From Burkholderiales bacterium (GTDB lineage: Bacteria; Pseudomonadota; Gammaproteobacteria; Burkholderiales; Burkholderiaceae_E), in contig JAPOKJ010000017.1 in NCBI GenBank assembly GCA_029977705.1, positions 1-62,857 of the forward strand: a DNA stretch of 62,857 nucleotides, in the 5' to 3' direction. A program made the translations under genes and the position numbers. Numbering within the stretch: position 1 is the stretch's first letter; every line of letters starts with the position of its first letter. Below are positions 55,001 through 62,455 of this stretch, piece after piece. The notes beneath the pieces are model-generated. The model was not told the origin of the DNA. It did no database searches and saw only the letters and a program-made list of their open reading frames with translations.

Positions 55001-55958
55001 CATCCGCAACCTGTTCCTCGAACTCAAGGCCAATGCCACCGACATCGACCTGCCGCGCCTGTCTCCCTACTCGGGCAAGTATGTGGGCTATGGCATCGAA
55101 AAGGGCAAGCTCTCGGCCAAGGTCTCCTACCGGGTGGAAAATCGCCAGTTGCAAGCCGAGAACAACATCATCCTGGACCAGCTCACCTTCGGCGAGAAGG
55201 TCGACAGTCCCACCGCGCTCAAGCTGCCGATCCAGTTTGCGGTGTCGCTGCTCAAAGACCGCAACGGTGTCATCGATGTGAACCTGCCGATCGGAGGCTC
55301 GCTCGATGCGCCCGATTTCTCGATCAGTGGCCTGGTCATGCGAATGATCGGCAACCTGATCGTCAAGGTCATCACCTCGCCCTTCACCTTCCTGGCCAGC
55401 CTGGCGGGCGGGCCGCAGCAGGAACTGTCCACCCTGGCCTTCGACAACGGCCAGGCGGCCCTCACGGCGCCCACGCTCGAGCGTCTGCAGACCCTGGCCA
55501 AAGTGCTGGCCGACCGGCCGGGGCTGAAGCTGGACATGGGAGGCCGGGCCGATCCGATCGAGGATGCACCACTGCTGCGCAAGCAGGCGTTCGAGCGGCT
55601 CCTCAAGGCGCAGAAGGTTCGTGAAAGCGTGCGCGGCAATGTGGCCACCGACCTGGAGGCTGTCACCCTCACGGCCGAGGAATATCCGCGTTACCTGACC
55701 CTGGCCTACCAGCGCGCCAGTTTCGACAAGGCGCGCAACCTGGTCGGCATGCAGAAGGCCCTGCCGATCCCGGAGATGGAAAAGCTGCTCAACGACAACC
55801 TGAAGATCGGCGATGCCGAACTGCTCAACCTGGCCAACCGGCGCGCCCAGGCCGCCAAGGACTGGCTGGCCGAAAGCGGCAAGATCAGCACCGACCGGCT
55901 GTTCATCACGGCACCCCGGCTCGAAGGCAAGGCGCGGGTCGACCTGTCCCTGAAGTAA
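52029..55958 (+). CDS. DUF748/AsmA-like large membrane-anchored protein
   Basis: A 1309-residue protein with one N-terminal membrane helix (about 26-46, LWTVLGGFALAIGLGATWAVL). Repeated AsmA-like beta domains follow, interrupted by two Pro/Ala-rich linkers (about 345-400 and 845-925). Near the C-terminus an OmpA-like segment (LAFDNGQAALTAPTLERL, then LDMGGRADPIEDAPLLRK) ends the family architecture. These proteins are thought to bridge the periplasm in lipid transport. The GTG 52029 start follows an ATG that would immediately stop. It sits between tldD and the aroG leader, where many relatives have tldD directly before aroG. Confidence 0.85.
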   Translation: MTQDQHSDEPASAPAQAVGRRPRRRLWTVLGGFALAIGLGATWAVLKLPDWLREQGQTQLSQLLGRPVSIERVELGLFPIRARVQGLRIMEADGSAPGFSLGELSTQVDAGSLIKRHPVINELKIVKPELHLVRFADGRTNIDDVVRKLQARPKSDGVPPFYIANVELSQGAIRVDDRVAGARHAIEELQLDLPFLSSLPADQQVWVKPALRLKLDGHPIVARGETLPFEGSNKSRLSLEIADLDLAPWLVYWPRTVAVVPTRGRLSTRLQVDFEQGAQTRLVVDGTLALREAGLQQNAPSEALERLDLQIGEASIERFQLQALARKFTASGLRLVKPDLKLMRPAAAPALAQGGSQTAPPATPVAAPAGAPATTPRAPAPAPKDSPASTTAGADPAASAPFDWQLGEVLVTQGRVSYEDPAFQPKALKLVLAELEGKVQGLGADPGQKVQVQAQARGERGEALGIDARFARDPAQRSDLEWRLDKVSLTDWWWLIEPHLISTPKGGALASQGRVSFGGGKEVSLDKARLSLGALQLRSRSGIDWFKLASLQIDDVSLDAQARQVRLGRINTQSLSLLARRGAEGEISLLEVLPVPGKDTASARPTGPARPAEPVKAARPARTKEPASPAPAPPPERPWRLQVGDLQVAGSQVELIDTQRARDTDIKLADIRLQARDLSFEAGTPLSGKPRESVRAGSLSLNARLNSAGQIALKGPLQLQPLRAQFEVEARAIDILPFQSYFTQRLNALVTQGEVEAQGRLDLDLGSGNPVSYAGSVGLQRFASVTKAANDDLLKWRSLRLSRMAFALEPFKLDLGDIDLEDFYARLIISPQGRFNLQDLAAAPGPEQAAGGMATPAQTPAQGPTQMQSAAQPQAPATRPAPAQPAPAVQQQALGEGPTAVPQAAPAAPPAAAAAAQPPANPLPVRIGRITLARGQIDFSDFFVKPNYSAKLTDMSGEIGELTPERAGAVRLSGRVDGTGTLAIEGQINPLIRNLFLELKANATDIDLPRLSPYSGKYVGYGIEKGKLSAKVSYRVENRQLQAENNIILDQLTFGEKVDSPTALKLPIQFAVSLLKDRNGVIDVNLPIGGSLDAPDFSISGLVMRMIGNLIVKVITSPFTFLASLAGGPQQELSTLAFDNGQAALTAPTLERLQTLAKVLADRPGLKLDMGGRADPIEDAPLLRKQAFERLLKAQKVRESVRGNVATDLEAVTLTAEEYPRYLTLAYQRASFDKARNLVGMQKALPIPEMEKLLNDNLKIGDAELLNLANRRAQAAKDWLAESGKISTDRLFITAPRLEGKARVDLSLK

Positions 55959-55989
55959 GGCAGCGCGTCGGGGCGGCTGCGACGGCGAT

Positions 55990-56017
55990 TTGCCAAGCCG
56001 GCGGACTTGGTGCTAAT
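55990..56017 (+). promoter_or_regulatory. Possible promoter of the aroG leader
   Basis: TTGCCA (55990-55995; 5/6) and GCTAAT (56012-56017; 4/6) are 16 bp apart, about 70 nt before the leader peptide. The 345-bp gap between the DUF748 gene and aroG is filled by this promoter, the leader peptide and the attenuator hairpins. Confidence 0.4.
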
Positions 56018-56088
56018 CTCGACCCTCGCTCCCGGGGCGGGCTTTCTCCCGCCTACGGATTCATCAGACGACTTGCAAAGACCTGATT

Positions 56089-56172
56089 GTGAACAGCGCC
56101 CGGTCCTTCTTCTATTTTGGTGACTTCTTTGGACACTCCAGCCCCCGGCGGATGCGTCACGAAGCTGCTTGA
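56089..56172 (+). CDS. Phenylalanine-rich leader peptide of aroG
   Basis: A 27-residue open frame from GTG 56089 to TGA 56170-56172. Residues 7-14 read FFYFGDFF: five Phe codons and one Tyr codon within eight codons, followed by GHSSPRRMRHEAA. Its 5' side has only a weak AAAG ribosome site. The composition is that of pheA/pheS-type leader peptides (compare FFFAFFF in E. coli pheL), whose translation senses charged tRNA-Phe. The Phe codons end 11 nt before the first of two copies of CCCCCGGCGG, the geometry needed for attenuation. Confidence 0.75.
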   Translation: MNSARSFFYFGDFFGHSSPRRMRHEAA

Positions 56173-56207
56173 CCCCAGGAAAACAGCGACCCAGACAAAA
56201 CCGCCGG
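56142..56207 (+). promoter_or_regulatory. Antiterminator pairing of the aroG attenuator
   Basis: CCGGCGG within the leader (56145-56151) can pair with CCGCCGG (56201-56207), the same arm that forms the terminator. The decamer CCCCCGGCGG occurs twice, at 56142-56151 and 56209-56218, so the two hairpins are mutually exclusive. A ribosome stalled at the Phe codons leaves the first copy free and would prevent termination. A ribosome that reaches the stop codon at 56170-56172 would mask it. Confidence 0.7.
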
Positions 56208-56227
56208 ACCCCCGGCGGTTTTTTTTT
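56199..56227 (+). terminator. Intrinsic terminator (attenuator) before aroG
   Basis: A perfect 9-bp stem AACCGCCGG/CCGGCGGTT (56199-56207 and 56212-56220) with an ACCC loop is followed by T's to 56227, nine T in a row counting the stem end. It lies between the leader peptide and aroG with no other gene to terminate, which is the expected place for an attenuator. Confidence 0.9.
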
Positions 56228-56303
56228 GCCCCGTTCCCCAATTCGCCCCTCGCCAGATCGTTCAGGATTTTTCGCACCGCGACCCTTCACAGGAAACCCG
56301 AGC

Positions 56304-57374
56304 ATGACCACCAAGACCGATGATGTCCGCATCCGCAGCCTCAAGGAGCTGTCCCCGCCAGCCCACTTCATGCGCGAGTTTCCGGCCAGCGAACCGGTCG
56401 AGACCCTGGTCAGCGCCACCCGCCAGGCGATTCACCGCCTGATCCACAAGATGGACGACCGCCTGCTGGTGGTGATCGGGCCCTGCTCGATCCATGACAC
56501 ACGGGCGGCCAAGGAATACGCCAGCCGTCTGCTGGCCCTGCGCCAGGAACACGCGGCTGATCTGGAGGTCGTGATGCGCGTGTATTTCGAAAAGCCGCGC
56601 ACCACCGTGGGCTGGAAGGGCCTGATCAACGACCCGATGCTCAACAACACCTTCGAGATCAATCAGGGGCTGCGCATCGCCCGCGAATTGCTCGTCGATC
56701 TCAATGCCATGGGCATGCCGGCCGGGACTGAGTTTCTCGACATGATCACGCCGCAGTACATCGCCGACCTGATCTCCTGGGGCGCGATCGGTGCCCGCAC
56801 CACCGAAAGCCAGGTGCATCGTGAACTGGCCTCGGGACTGAGTTGCCCGGTCGGCTTCAAGAACGGTACCGATGGCAACCTCAAGATCGCGCTCGATGCC
56901 ATCAAGGCAGCCAGCCAGCCGCATCACTTCCTCTCGGTCACCAAGGGCGGTTACTCGGCGATCGTGTCGACCAATGGCAACGAGGACTGTCATGTCATCC
57001 TGCGTGGCGGGAAGGCCCCCAATTACGATGCCGAGTCGGTCAACGCGGCTTGCCAGGAATCGGCCAAGGCGGCCCTGGCCTGCCGCCTGATGATCGATGC
57101 CAGTCACGGCAACAGTTCCAAGAAGCCGGAGAACCAGGTGCCGGTCTGCCAGGACATCGCAAGGCAACTGGCCGCGGGCGATGCACGCATCTTCGGGGTC
57201 ATGGTCGAGAGCCATCTGGTGGCCGGTCGTCAGGACCTGGTCCCGGGCAAGCCGCTGTGCTATGGCCAGAGCATCACTGACGGTTGTGTCGGCTGGGACG
57301 AGACCGTGTCGATCCTGCAAAACCTCGCCGAAGGGGTGCGGCAACGCCGTCTGTCGACCGAATCCGGCAATTGA
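56304..57374 (+). CDS. aroG: 3-deoxy-7-phosphoheptulonate synthase, class I
   Basis: DAHP synthase joins phosphoenolpyruvate and erythrose 4-phosphate at the entry to aromatic amino-acid synthesis. The 356-residue protein matches the AroFGH type: VVIGPCSIHDTRAAKEYA, MRVYFEKPRTTVGWKGLINDP, EFLDMITPQYIADLISWGAIGARTTESQ, GFKNGTDGNLKIALDAI and IDASHGNSSKKPENQ with metal and substrate residues intact. ATG 56304 has AGGAAA 10 nt upstream. The Phe-rich leader and attenuator just upstream suggest that phenylalanine supply controls its transcription, a different mode from the TyrR-based repression of E. coli aroG. Confidence 0.96.
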   Translation: MTTKTDDVRIRSLKELSPPAHFMREFPASEPVETLVSATRQAIHRLIHKMDDRLLVVIGPCSIHDTRAAKEYASRLLALRQEHAADLEVVMRVYFEKPRTTVGWKGLINDPMLNNTFEINQGLRIARELLVDLNAMGMPAGTEFLDMITPQYIADLISWGAIGARTTESQVHRELASGLSCPVGFKNGTDGNLKIALDAIKAASQPHHFLSVTKGGYSAIVSTNGNEDCHVILRGGKAPNYDAESVNAACQESAKAALACRLMIDASHGNSSKKPENQVPVCQDIARQLAAGDARIFGVMVESHLVAGRQDLVPGKPLCYGQSITDGCVGWDETVSILQNLAEGVRQRRLSTESGN

Positions 57375-57475
57375 GCGGAAGGTCTGCGCGGCAGGCCTGC
57401 GGGGATCGCGCCGGCCCTGTCTTCCATGTTATAAGAAACCAAGAGACATCCTCCAACAACATCGGGCGTCAGCTC

Positions 57476-58108
57476 ATGATGAACGCTACCCACAAGGCTG
57501 AAGAAATGGCCGAAGCAAAGGCAGACAACAAGGCCGAAAACAAGGCCGATGCCCAGACGTCCGCCACTGGGGCACGTCGCAGTCCCCATGAGCGATTGCT
57601 GGCCTTGGGCCTGCGTCCCGTGGGTCGGGCCACCGACTTCTCCGACGAGATCTACGGCATGATGGCCCGCACGCCGCTGTTCTCCGGGCTGGACATCGAA
57701 GAGACCCGCAAGCTGGGCGCCTTCATGTATGTCTACGAGGCGCCGGCCGGCATCACCATCATCAACGAAGGTGAGGGCGGCGACTTCATGATGCTGCTGA
57801 TCAAGGGCATGGTCGATGTCCTGCGCCGCAACCGCTACAACTTTCCCTCGCGCATCGCGGTGGCCCATGCCGGTCACGCGCTGGGCGAGATGTCGATGTT
57901 CGATGGCGAGCCCCGCTTTGCCTCCTGCGTCACGCTCGAGCACAGCCGCATCGCCGTGCTCACGCGCGATGCCCTGATGCTGGTGCTCTCCGAAGAGCCC
58001 AAGCTGGGCAACAAGATTCTCACCAAGCTGGTCCAGCTGCTCTCCGAGCGACTGCGCCAGACCAGCGCCAAGCTGGTGTCCTACCTCGAAGCGGCCCGCG
58101 ACGCCTGA
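57476..58108 (+). CDS. Cyclic-nucleotide-binding-domain protein
   Basis: The 210-residue protein has an N-terminal Lys/Ala/Glu-rich, helical stretch (EAKADNKAENKADAQ) and a cNMP-binding domain (about 70-190). Its phosphate-binding cassette reads GEMSMFDGEPRFASCVT and the domain closes with KILTKLVQLLSERLRQTSAKLVSYL. There is no DNA-binding helix-turn-helix, so it is not a Crp-like activator. A signalling or targeting role is possible. A terminator follows. The start may be ATG 57476 or 57479. The next 273 bp hold the terminator and no recognisable gene. Confidence 0.85.
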   Translation: MMNATHKAEEMAEAKADNKAENKADAQTSATGARRSPHERLLALGLRPVGRATDFSDEIYGMMARTPLFSGLDIEETRKLGAFMYVYEAPAGITIINEGEGGDFMMLLIKGMVDVLRRNRYNFPSRIAVAHAGHALGEMSMFDGEPRFASCVTLEHSRIAVLTRDALMLVLSEEPKLGNKILTKLVQLLSERLRQTSAKLVSYLEAARDA

Positions 58109-58128
58109 GGCGAGCATCCGCAGGGCAG

Positions 58129-58167
58129 GGGCCGGACCGTTCGCGGTACCGGCCCTTTGCTTTTTTT
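58129..58167 (+). terminator. Intrinsic terminator after the cNMP-binding gene
   Basis: GGGCCGG (58129-58135) pairs with CCGGCCC (58149-58155), with an inner ACCG-TTCG-CGGT stem. It is followed by TTTGC and a T7 run to 58167. Confidence 0.85.
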
Positions 58168-58381
58168 GCGCTTGAATGTGCGCGCTTTGATGTGCACGCT
58201 TGATCGTTGCGCCCCTTGATGCTTGCCTCCTCAAGCCCCGCATCATGGGCGCCGCGACCCTGGCTGTGCGAGACGCAGAGGGCCTCCTGGCCTGCGCCTG
58301 CGGTACTCTCGCCCCAGGGCGGTGCGGCAGGGTGTCCTGCCGCCGGATCGGTCGGCCCCTCTTCTTTTCAGGAAAGACATC

Positions 58382-59566
58382 GTGGAGTCATTGCTTGCCG
58401 GCGTTCGGGTGCTCGATTTCGGTCGTTACATCGCGGGTCCCTATTGCGCGGCGGTGCTGGCCGAGTACGGTGCCGACGTGATCCGCATCGAGCGGCGCGG
58501 CGGTGGTGAAGACCGTTTCGTGGCACCGGTGACCGAAGGCGGCGAGGGCGGCATGTTCCTGCAGATGAACCGCAACAAGCGTTCGCTCACCCTCGACCCG
58601 ATGACCCCGGAAGGCCGCGAGATCGTGCGCAAGCTGGTGGCGGGCGCCGATGTGGTGGTGGCCAATCTGCCGGTCGGGGCACTCAAGTCGATGGGCCTGG
58701 ACCACGAGACCCTGAGCAGCATCAAGCCCGACATCATCCTGGTGACCAGCTCCGCTTTCGGCCCGACCGGTCCGATGTCGGGCAATGTCGGTTTCGACGG
58801 TGTGGCCCAGGCCATGTCCGGTGCCATCTACATGACCGGTCAGCCCGACGAGCCGTATCGCGCGGCTGTCAACTGGGTCGACTTCGGGACCGCCTTGCAT
58901 GGGGCGCTGGGTGCGGTGATGGCCTTGATGGCCCGTCAGCGTACCGGCCGCGGCCAGGTGGTCACCGGCGCCTTGCTGCATACCGCTGTCAGCTTCACCA
59001 ATGCCTCGCTGATCGAGCAGGCAGTGGTGGCGCCCAACCGGGTGCCGACTGGCAACCGGGGCCAGACCTCGGCACCGGTCGACTTGTTCCGCACCCGCGA
59101 TGGCTGGGTGCTGGTTCAGGTGGTCGGCCAGCCCCTGTTCGAGCGCTGGGCGCGTCTGGTGGGCGCGCAGGACTGGATCAGCGATCCGCGCTTTGCCGAC
59201 GATGAGCAGCGCGGCTTGCATGGCGAACTGGTCAGCGAGCGGATGTCCGCCTGGTGTGCGACCCGGACGCTCGACGAAGCGGTCAAGGCACTGGGCGAGG
59301 CCAAGATCCCCTGCGGGCCGGTGCTGTCGCCGCAGCAGGCGCTCGATCATCCCCAGATCCAGGCCGGTGGCCTGCTCAACCCGGTCGACTATCCGGGCAG
59401 CCCCCGGCCAGTGCCGGTCACGCGGGTGGCGGTATCGCTGTCCGATACCCCCAAGGTGCCGATCCGGCGTGCGCCGCTGGTGGGCGAGCACACCGAGTCG
59501 ATCCTGGCCGAATTGGGCTATGACGCGGGCGCCATCCAGCGCCTGCGCGATGCCCAGGTGATCTGA
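58382..59566 (+). CDS. CaiB/BaiF-family CoA transferase
   Basis: The 394-residue type III CoA transferase opens LLAGVRVLDFGRYIAGPYCAAVLAEYGADVIRIE and has MNRNKRSLTLDP and PSDIILVTSSAFGPTGP-like loops. The likely catalytic Asp is residue 167 in NWVDFGTALHGALG. It transfers CoA between carboxylic acids. The GTG start at 58382 has AGGAAAG about 10 nt upstream. It is 11 bp before the EamA gene; acceptor and donor are unknown. Confidence 0.9.
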   Translation: MESLLAGVRVLDFGRYIAGPYCAAVLAEYGADVIRIERRGGGEDRFVAPVTEGGEGGMFLQMNRNKRSLTLDPMTPEGREIVRKLVAGADVVVANLPVGALKSMGLDHETLSSIKPDIILVTSSAFGPTGPMSGNVGFDGVAQAMSGAIYMTGQPDEPYRAAVNWVDFGTALHGALGAVMALMARQRTGRGQVVTGALLHTAVSFTNASLIEQAVVAPNRVPTGNRGQTSAPVDLFRTRDGWVLVQVVGQPLFERWARLVGAQDWISDPRFADDEQRGLHGELVSERMSAWCATRTLDEAVKALGEAKIPCGPVLSPQQALDHPQIQAGGLLNPVDYPGSPRPVPVTRVAVSLSDTPKVPIRRAPLVGEHTESILAELGYDAGAIQRLRDAQVI

Positions 59567-59577
59567 GCCGCGCCTCG

Positions 59578-60507
59578 GTGTCTGAACCCTCCACTGCTCC
59601 GGAGCGTGGCCATCATCGCCTGATCGCGCGCTTCGAGGCCATCCCGGCGGCCGGCCGTGCCATGTTCTGGGCGGCCATGGCCGGCATCGTCTTCAACCTG
59701 CTCAATACGGCGATGCGTCACATGACGCTGAGCGTCAATTCCTTCCAGGTGCAGTTCCTGCGCTATGCCTTCGGCCTGCTCGTGCTCATGCCGCTGCTGT
59801 GGCGCAATGGCCTGGCGGCTTACAAGCCCAATGGCTTGGGCGGGCAGATCTGGCGCGGCATCGTGCACACCCTGGGCCTGACCTTCTGGTTTGCGGCCTT
59901 GCCGCATCTGACCATGGCCGATTCCACCGCCATCGGATTCACTACGCCGATCTTCATCATGATCGGGGCGGTGCTGTTCCTGGGCGAGAAGATGGTCTGG
60001 GCGCGCTGGGTGGCCGCCATGATCGGCTTTGTCGGCATGCTCATCGTGATGGGGCCGAAGATGCAGGGGGCCGGGGGCATCTGGACCCTGGTGATGTTTG
60101 CCTCCTCTCCGATGTTTGCCGCCTCCTTCCTGATCACCAAGGCCCTGACCCGGCGCGACAGCCCGGCCGTGATCGTCTTCTGGCAGTCGCTGACGGTGTC
60201 GTTGATGACCCTGCCGATGGCGATCATGCACTGGACGCCCCTGACGCCGTCCCAGTGGGGCCTGTTCCTGGTGGCCGGCGTCCTGGGCAGTACCGGGCAT
60301 TGGTGCCTGACCAACTCGTACCGCATGGCCGACATCTCGGCCACCCAGTCGATCAAGTTCCTCGACCTGGTCTGGTCCTCGCTGCTCGGCTACCTGGTGT
60401 TCAGCGACATCCCGTCCAGTGCCTCGCTGATCGGTGGCGTGGTGATCTGCGGCGCCACCGTCTGGATCGCCCGCCGCGAGGCCGCCGAGCGCCAGGTCGC
60501 GCGCTGA
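59578..60507 (+). CDS. EamA/DMT-family transporter
   Basis: A 309-residue membrane protein with about ten hydrophobic helices in two related halves (MFWAAMAGIVFNLLNTAMRH; PMFAASFLITKALTRRDSPAVIVF). It belongs to the drug/metabolite exporter superfamily. Start is GTG 59578, just after the CoA-transferase stop. It ends in a cytoplasmic Arg/Glu tail. Substrate unknown; cotranscription with the CoA transferase is likely. Confidence 0.88.
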   Translation: MSEPSTAPERGHHRLIARFEAIPAAGRAMFWAAMAGIVFNLLNTAMRHMTLSVNSFQVQFLRYAFGLLVLMPLLWRNGLAAYKPNGLGGQIWRGIVHTLGLTFWFAALPHLTMADSTAIGFTTPIFIMIGAVLFLGEKMVWARWVAAMIGFVGMLIVMGPKMQGAGGIWTLVMFASSPMFAASFLITKALTRRDSPAVIVFWQSLTVSLMTLPMAIMHWTPLTPSQWGLFLVAGVLGSTGHWCLTNSYRMADISATQSIKFLDLVWSSLLGYLVFSDIPSSASLIGGVVICGATVWIARREAAERQVAR

Positions 60508-60730
60508 GGGCGCCAGTCACAGGCCAGGGGCCGCAGTGCCGTGCCGTGTCGCGGCCTATCCATTGGCTTCCAGCAATGCTTCCAGGTGGCGGGATTTCCC
60601 CGCCAATTCCGGCTTTCGGCCGATGAACGGCGGCTTTTCGCGGACCAGTGTGCATTAGTTGACCGTGGGGGCGAAGGGCCCGCTCAATAGTTCACGGTTG
60701 CTGACGATAGGACTTCCTAGAGTCCTTCCG

Positions 60731-62383
60731 ATGCCCAAACGCCCCTTCACCCCGTCAATCACGCCCGTCCTGCTGGTCGCGCTGGCGCTTGCGCTGGGGG
60801 CCTGCGGCGGAGGCGGCGGATCGGCGGCCCCGGCGGCGGCCCCGGCGGCGGCACCTGCGGCGGCAGCGCCGGTGGCTGACACCCCCACCTTGCAGACCAA
60901 GACGCCAGAGGCCGATCCCAGTTGCCCGCTGGCCTATCCCGGCACCACGGTGTCCCTGCTCAGCGGGCCGGACCCGCTGGTCAGTCAGCAGTGGCATCTC
61001 AAGAACACCGGGCAATTCCTGGGCAAGGTGGGCGAGGACATCAATATCGAACCGGCCTGGGCCCTGAGCCAGGGCGAGGGCGTACGCATTGCCCTGGTCG
61101 ATGACGCCCTGGAAGTCGTGCATCCCGACCTGCTGCCCAACGTGGTGCCCGATGCCAGCTTCAACTACCGGCCTGCGGTCAGGGGGTCGGTCTTTCCCCT
61201 GCCTTGCACCGCCCAGGACTCGCACGGCACCTCGGTGGCCGGCATCATCGCCTCGCGGGCGGCCAATGCCATCGGGACCGTCGGTATCGCGCCCAAGGCG
61301 CAACTGGTCGGCTACAACCCCTTGTCGCTGGACCTGAGCGGGGATGTCTCCGACGCCCTGAACCGTGGCATGGATCGCAATGCCATCTACAACAACAGCT
61401 GGGGTTCACCCGATACCGGCGAGCTGAACCAGGCCGAGCCCGAATTCGCGCAGGCCATCGACAAAGGTCTGCGGCTGGGCCGCCAGGGCCGTGGCTCGAT
61501 CTTCGTGTTTCCCGGCGGCAATGGCGGCTGCTACAGCGTCACGGGCCGCAGCGCCTGTCAGGCGGACAACGCCAACTTCGATGGCTATGTGAACCGCCTG
61601 GGGACCATCGCCATCGGTGCGGTCGACCAGAATGGTCGCCAGCCCTGGTACGGCGAATCAGGCGCCAACCTGTGGGTGTCAGCGCCTGCGGGTGATGCGA
61701 TCGCCGGCATCACCACCACCGCGATCCGCGGCGCCTATCGCAGCGACTTTGTCGGCACCTCGGCCTCGGCGCCGATGGCCACCGGGGTCATTGCCCTGAT
61801 GCTCAGCGTCAACCCTTCGCTGACCTGGCGTGATGTGCCGATCATCCTGGCACGCAGTGCGCGGCGCAATCATCCGGCCGATCCGGGCTGGGTGCGTGGC
61901 TTCAATCACAAGTACGGGTTCGGCGTCATCGATGCCGCGGCTGCCGTGCAACTGGCCCGCCAGTGGATCAGTGTGGGCGACTCGGGCAACCTCAAGCAGT
62001 GCACGGTCAGCCTGCCTGCCAGCAGCCTGCCGATCGATGATGCAGGCCAGCCCCTGAGCAGCACGCTGAACCTGGCCGGTTGTGCCATCAGCGCCATCGA
62101 GCATGTCAGCGTGCAGGTGCAGATCGAGCATGGCTACAGCGGCGACCTGGCCATCGAGCTGGGCTCGCCCGGCGGCAGCACCAGCGTGCTGTCAACGCCT
62201 CGCTACTGCCTGAACGGCGACCGCCTGGCCAACGACTGTGGCGAGATCAATGGCTGGCAATTCGGCTCGGTCCGTCACCTGGACGAGGCCGCCAACGGCA
62301 CCTGGACCCTGTCGCTTCGCGATGCGGTGCCCGGCATTGCCGGCCAGTTGCGCGGCTGGACCCTGACCGTCTACGGCCGCTGA
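60731..62383 (+). CDS. S8 (subtilisin/kexin-like) serine protease lipoprotein with P-domain
   Basis: The 550-residue protein has a lipoprotein signal peptide ending LALGAC|GGGGG, so Cys would be lipidated, followed by an Ala/Pro-rich spacer. The catalytic triad is Asp124 (VDDALEVVHPDL), His165 (DSHGTSVAGI) and Ser344 (GTSASAPMATGV), with GGNGG as the oxyanion Asn. Residues 425-550 form a P/homoB domain (GYSGDLAIELGSPGGSTSVL; GTWTLSLRDAVPGIAGQLRGWTLTVYG), as in proprotein convertases. It would be an envelope-anchored protease. ATG 60731 has no Shine-Dalgarno sequence; an inverted repeat AGGACT-N6-AGTCCT lies at 60709-60726. Confidence 0.9.
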   Translation: MPKRPFTPSITPVLLVALALALGACGGGGGSAAPAAAPAAAPAAAAPVADTPTLQTKTPEADPSCPLAYPGTTVSLLSGPDPLVSQQWHLKNTGQFLGKVGEDINIEPAWALSQGEGVRIALVDDALEVVHPDLLPNVVPDASFNYRPAVRGSVFPLPCTAQDSHGTSVAGIIASRAANAIGTVGIAPKAQLVGYNPLSLDLSGDVSDALNRGMDRNAIYNNSWGSPDTGELNQAEPEFAQAIDKGLRLGRQGRGSIFVFPGGNGGCYSVTGRSACQADNANFDGYVNRLGTIAIGAVDQNGRQPWYGESGANLWVSAPAGDAIAGITTTAIRGAYRSDFVGTSASAPMATGVIALMLSVNPSLTWRDVPIILARSARRNHPADPGWVRGFNHKYGFGVIDAAAAVQLARQWISVGDSGNLKQCTVSLPASSLPIDDAGQPLSSTLNLAGCAISAIEHVSVQVQIEHGYSGDLAIELGSPGGSTSVLSTPRYCLNGDRLANDCGEINGWQFGSVRHLDEAANGTWTLSLRDAVPGIAGQLRGWTLTVYGR

Positions 62384-62426
62384 GGTTCGGCCGGCACGGG
62401 CCCTCGGGCGCGTGCTCCGGACCCCG

Positions 62427-62455
62427 GGCGCTTCAGGATCGGGCGCCTCAGGATC
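62427..62455. repeat. Tandem 15-bp repeat at the adenosyltransferase 3' end
   Basis: GGGCGC(T/C)TCAGGATC occurs twice in tandem (62427-62441 and 62441-62455, sharing one base). The stop codon of the adenosyltransferase (62450-62448) is in the second copy. Confidence 0.7.

Noticed and set aside
58168-58381. A leader peptide or riboswitch before the CoA-transferase gene
   Set aside because: Repeated GCGCTTTGATGT/GCACGCTTGAT words occur, but no conserved blocks, terminator or regulatory codon run.
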